A stretch of DNA of 64,000 nt from contig OZ022256.1 of assembly GCA_963978905.1 (NCBI GenBank), forward strand, positions 51,942,001 to 52,006,000. Direction: 5' to 3'. Shown here one piece after another: positions 61,501 through 64,000 of this stretch. Under the pieces are notes generated by a model that saw only the letters and a program-made list of their open reading frames with translations, did no database searches and was not told the DNA's origin. Positions within the stretch are counted from its first letter, which is position 1; every line of letters starts with the position of its first letter. This stretch comes from Trichostrongylus colubriformis. Taxonomy: Eukaryota > Nematoda > Chromadorea > Rhabditida > Trichostrongylidae. Position numbers and translations under genes: made by a program.

Positions 61501-63899
61501 ATACACTCACCCAAGTCCGTAGGCCACGCCCTATCACGCGCCCCGAAATGGATTGTACTTCTATTTAATTAGCGTATCATGAAAAAATATTTGATATTTA
61601 TTATTTTTGATGAGTGCATATCCAGACTCGTAACGGAGCGCATTCATATGATTTTCCGGCTCTTTTTTTGAATGTGGCTGCTCTTTTACAATCGTTTCAA
61701 GATGATTCATTAAAGGATCTATTGTGGCCGCGGCTACGGTACTGATTCTCATCATTCGTCATTGCATCACACATTATGCCGTCAATAAGGAGGTGTTTAA
61801 GGTACGGCAAATAGTAGTGGACCATGAACCATAGTCGCTACCTATGGCAGCGAGGCCGCTAGTCTTTTATAGAATCGTGTATATTGAGAATGTTTTAAAT
61901 TCAAGTTCTCCGATTTCAGACGTCTGATCTTGCCTATTTCGTGAACTTCGTAATCATTGGTGTCACTGTGCTTGTCATTGCCGTTCCTGAAGGTCTTCCA
62001 TTAGCTATAACGTTAGCACTCACTTACTCCGTAAAGAAGGCGAGTCACTTGAGATTTTTCTTCGAATTCTGATCCCCGCCAAAAAATATGTTGAAGGGGG
62101 GTGCGAGGCAAAACTCCAAGAAAATATAGGTCGTCCGAGGTGAACGGACAAAGCTTGAATTTTTTGTTATCGTAGCTATGGATAAATAAGAGGACAATGG
62201 ATGGTAACCTAACTCGAAGCATAATTTTTTAGCCACCATCAGAAAAACTTCCGTAATCTTGCTGGTTGTGTTGAGAGCCTTTTTTTTGTGAGAAAGCATT
62301 TAATTATCCATCAAGAGTATGGAATGTAGAATGCAGTGCAAAAATGCAAATGAATGAGCCTGCTCGATATTATTCCCCTGCTTGCTTCTCCAAGTAGCAA
62401 ATGATGCCAAAGGGCTTCAAAGCGAATTTATGGTTAGATCACTTACATAAGGGTATTCAATTACTTCAGGCGGTTGTGCATGACAGTCGAGTACATGGCG
62501 TATCCTTATTGTAATATTTGGTATGCGAAGTTGGTTCCAAGCAGAAAGCTTACACTTGTCGAAGCAATTACATTTTTGTTCATTTTCATTCGTCATACTC
62601 GGCCTATTTTATTTGATTGGAAAAACTACGGTGATCCAAATACTGGTTTATCTCCGAAATACTACGGTATTCTAGGGCCATACTTGCAGCAAAAAGGGAT
62701 TGTGAGGGAAGTGGCCAGTTTGCTAGAAGGCACTAGTATTTCGAGGAAATCAATTATGGCAGGCCTACAGAGCTTTGGTACCTTTTTTTCGTAGTTGCTA
62801 TGAGCTGTGTGAAGAGCGAGCGATAAGCGCTGTTGAAAGGATTATCATTGATGGGCAGAAGACACTGCTGAAGTAATCTTTTGTGAGGGATAATTAGAAA
62901 AGCCTTGATAGCAGGTGGATATTTACGCGTGCCAGGGTCCATATACGGCTAGCGAAGGCGTACTATACATACATAGATCAAATCTCGTTGGAATTGAACT
63001 TGTAGAGTGTTCACGCCATGGTGCGCACTTCACCATTGCTGTACTGCTCTGCTCAGATTTTTTAAAAATTCATATTCATGTGTTTCAGATGATGAAAGAC
63101 AATAATCTTGTACGACATTTGGATGCTTGTGAAACAATGGGTAATGCGACAGCGATTTGTTCGGACAAGACCGGAACACTGACCACTAATCGAATGACTT
63201 GTGTTCAGTGTTATATAAACGGTAATAGCTTCCGAATTTTATCAAAAACCCTTGAAAAATACTGAGAAATTGAAAGTATGTGGCAGTAACGAGGATGTCT
63301 TAATAAGGTAAAGTGTACAATGTGAACACCTCCCATGAATCACTTGTGATGCGCCATGCATTCGACGTGTAATTGAAATCGTGGAGGTGTTTCTGTAGTT
63401 GTTTGGGCTAGACAATGCTTTGCAAGTCTTACTCCGATGAGTAGTCCTTTCGTTTTAGATAAGTTGCTATGACTTGGCTGAAAGAGTCCACTCAAATGAA
63501 AGCCAATGTTCAAGAATCAATAGTAATAATAACTGACAGAATAAATAATTTAAAAAGTAGCTAAATCCTGCTTCTATCAGTTAGTGGCAATATATGAAGC
63601 TGTGTAACGCCCCGATCAGGATTATTGCCTTATAAATTAATATCTATCATGGGTCATATGTTAATAAACCGATTTAATTTCACAAATATGAATTTCGGAA
63701 AAGAACTTTGAATTCAAAAAACAATGAATTTCGAAAACGAACTATGATTTTTTCAGAGCATTTCTACAAAAATCAACTCCCAACAAGTAGTCTCATGAAC
63801 AAGAAGACTCGTGACCTGCTGATTGAGGGAATTTCCATAAATTCTGGCTATAACTCACAAGTACTGCCAGCCGCTAAACCCGGTGAACAACGGCAACAA
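52418..63899 (+). CDS. mca-3: Plasma-membrane Ca2+-transporting P-type ATPase (PMCA/MCA family), 5' part, 12 exons, continues past the window
   Basis: P2B-type ATPases use ATP to export Ca2+ across the plasma membrane. The coding exons I assembled are 52418-52501, 57609-57785, 57858-57942, 58995-59114, 59188-59301, 59695-59848, 60290-60411, 60477-60632, 61716-61801, 61920-62039, 63089-63221 and 63757-63899. They sum to 1494 bases, 498 codons, with no internal stop, and all phases match. Visible parts in order: acidic N-terminus (1-87), M1 (about 88-107), M2 (about 126-150), actuator domain with TGES at 217-220, charged linker (about 265-330), M3 (about 339-358), M4 with PEGLP at 389-393, and the phosphorylation site DKTGT with Asp 432. 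Most of the P domain, the N domain, M5-M10 and the C-terminal calmodulin-binding tail lie beyond the right edge. PMCA identity is firm. The choice of mca-3 over mca-1/mca-2 is from memory of family resemblance and is tentative. Confidence 0.93.
52887..52982 (+). repeat. 2 x 48-bp tandem repeat in PMCA intron 1
   Basis: GAACCAATATTTCCCTCCAA and GAACCAATATTTCCCTCCAC start the two units at 52887 and 52935; only about two bases differ. Confidence 0.9.
53410..53560 (+). repeat. Intron-1 dispersed duplicate, copy 1
   Basis: TTGTTTTTACCGCATTGTAT near 53412 matches TTGTTTTTACCGCATTGTAC near 53937. Both are followed by GTAACTGGTC and, later, a GTTGA...TGCCGG block. Confidence 0.55.
53935..54090 (+). 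repeat. Intron-1 dispersed duplicate, copy 2
   Basis: Partner of 53410-53560, same orientation. Confidence 0.55.
54177..54440 (+). repeat. 154-bp-period direct repeat in PMCA intron 1
   Basis: GCGATGGACTGGTTT starts at 54177 and 54331. Both copies continue with GAGTTCTAAATTCAGA and AGGTCAA at matching spacing. It leads straight into the fold-back at 54431. Confidence 0.7.
54431..55059. mobile_element. Fold-back element, arms ~275 bp, in PMCA intron 1
   Basis: Arms 54431-54704 and 54785-55059 are about 95% complementary (AAGGGAAGGATTCTGGGTCG ... AGCCAATTCGAG). The ~80-base centre has short inner repeats (AATTTTTCCAAAACTCGGTA-type). No transposase frame, no clear target duplication. Confidence 0.8.
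57609..57785 (+). CDS. mca-3: PMCA exon 2: N-terminal cytosolic region up to M1
   Basis: The exon is 59 codons long, phase 0 at both ends, bounded by TATTTCAG and CAG|GTAAGG. It encodes the conserved stretch with [13 protein letters not shown] and [10 protein letters not shown] that precedes the first membrane helix in PMCAs. Confidence 0.95.
57858..57942 (+). CDS. mca-3: PMCA exon 3: transmembrane helix M1
   Basis: Acceptor ATTACAG, donor GTAAGC, phase 0 to phase 1. The exon encodes [20 protein letters not shown], the first membrane segment, followed by KPPENVG, the start of the M1-M2 loop. Confidence 0.95.
58160..58417 (+). repeat. SINE-like repeat family, copy E, in PMCA intron 3
   Basis: Family blocks in order: CAGATCAACGCCTCCCC, TAGGTGAGCTGG, GTCTGGGAGTAAAAGCAC, AATCGCATTGCTTGCCACCA and the tail GAGACTGATTAGCGCC. 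It sits in the same orientation as the host gene, between exons 3 and 4. Confidence 0.7.
58995..59114 (+). CDS. mca-3: PMCA exon 4: M1-M2 loop and M2
   Basis: The exon encodes [13 protein letters not shown] followed by the hydrophobic M2 and [10 protein letters not shown]. The borders are set by frame and family similarity: acceptor CTTTGAG is poor and donor GTTGGC is non-consensus. Joined to exons 3 and 5 it restores G-HDDSEQ and FRGLQSKI without a gap. Confidence 0.9.
59188..59301 (+). CDS. mca-3: PMCA exon 5: start of the actuator domain
   Basis: Phase 1 at both ends, acceptor CTTTAAG and donor GTGAGG. It encodes [18 protein letters not shown] and the [16 protein letters not shown] block found in the actuator domain of P2B ATPases. 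Confidence 0.94.
59695..59848 (+). CDS. mca-3: PMCA exon 6: actuator domain with TGES
   Basis: It encodes GDLLPADGL, then [16 protein letters not shown] (residues 217-220) is the actuator loop whose Glu assists hydrolysis of the phosphoenzyme. The exon ends within an Arg codon (CG|G), which is completed by exon 7. Donor GTATGT is good. Confidence 0.95.
60290..60411 (+). CDS. mca-3: PMCA exon 7: end of the actuator domain and start of the charged linker
   Basis: It encodes [20 protein letters not shown], strongly PMCA-like, followed by a Lys/Asp-rich linker ([12 protein letters not shown]). Acceptor CTACAG; donor GTAATA. Confidence 0.94.
60477..60632 (+). CDS. mca-3: PMCA exon 8: variable linker before M3
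   Basis: The first two thirds are low-complexity, rich in Asn, Lys, Asp and Glu, as in the variable regulatory loop of PMCAs. The end, [20 protein letters not shown], matches the conserved lipid-sensitive stretch just before M3. Donor GTGAGT is strong. In vertebrates this region is alternatively spliced; the window does not show whether that holds here. Confidence 0.93.
61114..61379 (-). repeat. SINE-like repeat family, copy F (reverse), in PMCA intron 8
   Basis: On the minus strand it reads GTGACAGGTGACGCGCATC, GGGGATCAAATCCTGCATCA, then GCACCGACTTGTACATCGGC and ends with the family tail TTAACGTC. It is antisense to the PMCA gene and abuts a MITE at 61393. Confidence 0.75.
61393..61557. mobile_element. 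165-bp MITE, copy 2, in PMCA intron 8
   Basis: Shares ATTTCGG, GATAGGGCGTG, CCTACGGAC and GGGTGAGTG inverted termini with the copy at 21643. The middle is a GAGAGTG-rich stretch. It directly follows SINE-like copy F. Confidence 0.85.
61716..61801 (+). CDS. mca-3: PMCA exon 9: M3
   Basis: It encodes [20 protein letters not shown] (M3) and then AVNKEVFK. The acceptor CATTAAAG is weak but is required by frame and by continuity with exon 8. The exon ends in phase 0 at AAG|GTACGG. Confidence 0.9.
61920..62039 (+). CDS. mca-3: PMCA exon 10: M4 with PEGLP, followed by a GC donor
   Basis: The 40 codons include [13 protein letters not shown], the M4 Ca2+-binding helix whose PEGLP unwinds the membrane helix. 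The exon ends LTYSVKK and the next begins [11 protein letters not shown], an exact family junction. The intron therefore starts with GCGAGT at 62040, not GT. Acceptor TTTCAG is strong. Confidence 0.94.
62040..63088 (+). other. PMCA intron 10, GC-AG type, 1049 bp
   Basis: The intron starts GCGAGT and ends TTTCAG. The upstream exon ends AAG, and the whole donor AAG|GCGAGT is the strong form usual for GC introns. Inside, an open stretch at 62474-62794 has no recognisable similarity. Confidence 0.88.
63089..63221 (+). CDS. mca-3: PMCA exon 11: phosphorylation motif
   Basis: It encodes [20 protein letters not shown] followed by [13 protein letters not shown]. Asp 432 in DKTGT is the residue that forms the aspartyl-phosphate. 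Acceptor TGTTTCAG; donor GTAATA; ends in phase 1. Confidence 0.96.
63757..63899 (+). CDS. mca-3: PMCA exon 12: start of the nucleotide-binding region
   Basis: It encodes [18 protein letters not shown] and ends PGEQRQQ, matching the PMCA segment that precedes the NKTE motif. Acceptor TTTTTTCAG; donor GTAAGT at 63900; phase 0. The NKTE exon should lie past base 64000. Confidence 0.92.
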
Positions 63900-64000
63900 G
63901 TAAGTGAAAAAATGGTTTGACGTCGATCAATGGATGTCTGTAATGCCGCCTTTATATTTTGCGGAGCTGGAAGCGGCAGCAATGGCGTCAAAATCATGTG

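Noticed and set aside
62474..62794. 106-codon open frame in PMCA intron 10, possible alternative exon
   Set aside because: It would interrupt the invariant junction between the PEGLP and DKTGT exons and has no PMCA similarity.
1..64000. CRISPR arrays, rRNA, bacterial operons, telomeric TTAGGC arrays, full-length LINE or LTR reverse transcriptase
   Set aside because: Looked for on both strands; no regularly spaced repeats, no YXDD-type reverse transcriptase block, no telomere repeats and no rRNA-like conserved stretch seen.

Overview
The window looks like a repeat-rich piece of an animal nuclear genome, most likely a parasitic clade V (strongylid/hookworm-like) nematode. The assignment is an inference. 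It rests on one recognisable gene, a plasma-membrane Ca2+-ATPase (PMCA, MCA family) with nematode-like protein sequence, many small phase-1 introns, a TTTTCAG site directly before the start codon that suits spliced-leader trans-splicing, and a dense load of Tc1/mariner relics. No bacterial operon, CRISPR array or rRNA is visible.

Right third (52409-64000): the 5' part of a PMCA gene on the + strand. Twelve coding exons (52418-63899) join without a stop into 498 codons. They cover the N-terminus, M1, M2, the actuator domain with TGES, a charged linker, M3, M4 with PEGLP and the phosphorylation motif DKTGT. The gene runs off the right edge. Intron 1 is 5.1 kb, and several introns carry repeats. 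One intron has a GC-AG border.

Left two thirds (1-52400): I find no credible host protein-coding exon. The stretch is a patchwork of mobile-element remains: three internally deleted mariner-like elements (16.4, 22.5 and 23.9 kb); a Tc1-like element rearranged into an inverted, fold-back form (36.75-38.32 kb); a 1.38-kb near-perfect palindrome built from inverted mariner-type MITEs and inserted in a repeat whose uninterrupted paralogue lies 7 kb away (31.8-33.2 and 38.5-39.3 kb); several MITEs with clear terminal inverted repeats, one with an 8-bp target duplication; and other fold-back elements (10.5, 15.3 and 54.4 kb). A ~270-bp SINE-like family occurs in at least six copies in both orientations, including inside PMCA introns.

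The gene and the repeats do not form a joint system. The main interest is the architecture of the fold-back elements, the SINE-like family, and the splice sites of the PMCA gene. All similarity statements come from reading the sequence and from general knowledge of the families; no search was run.
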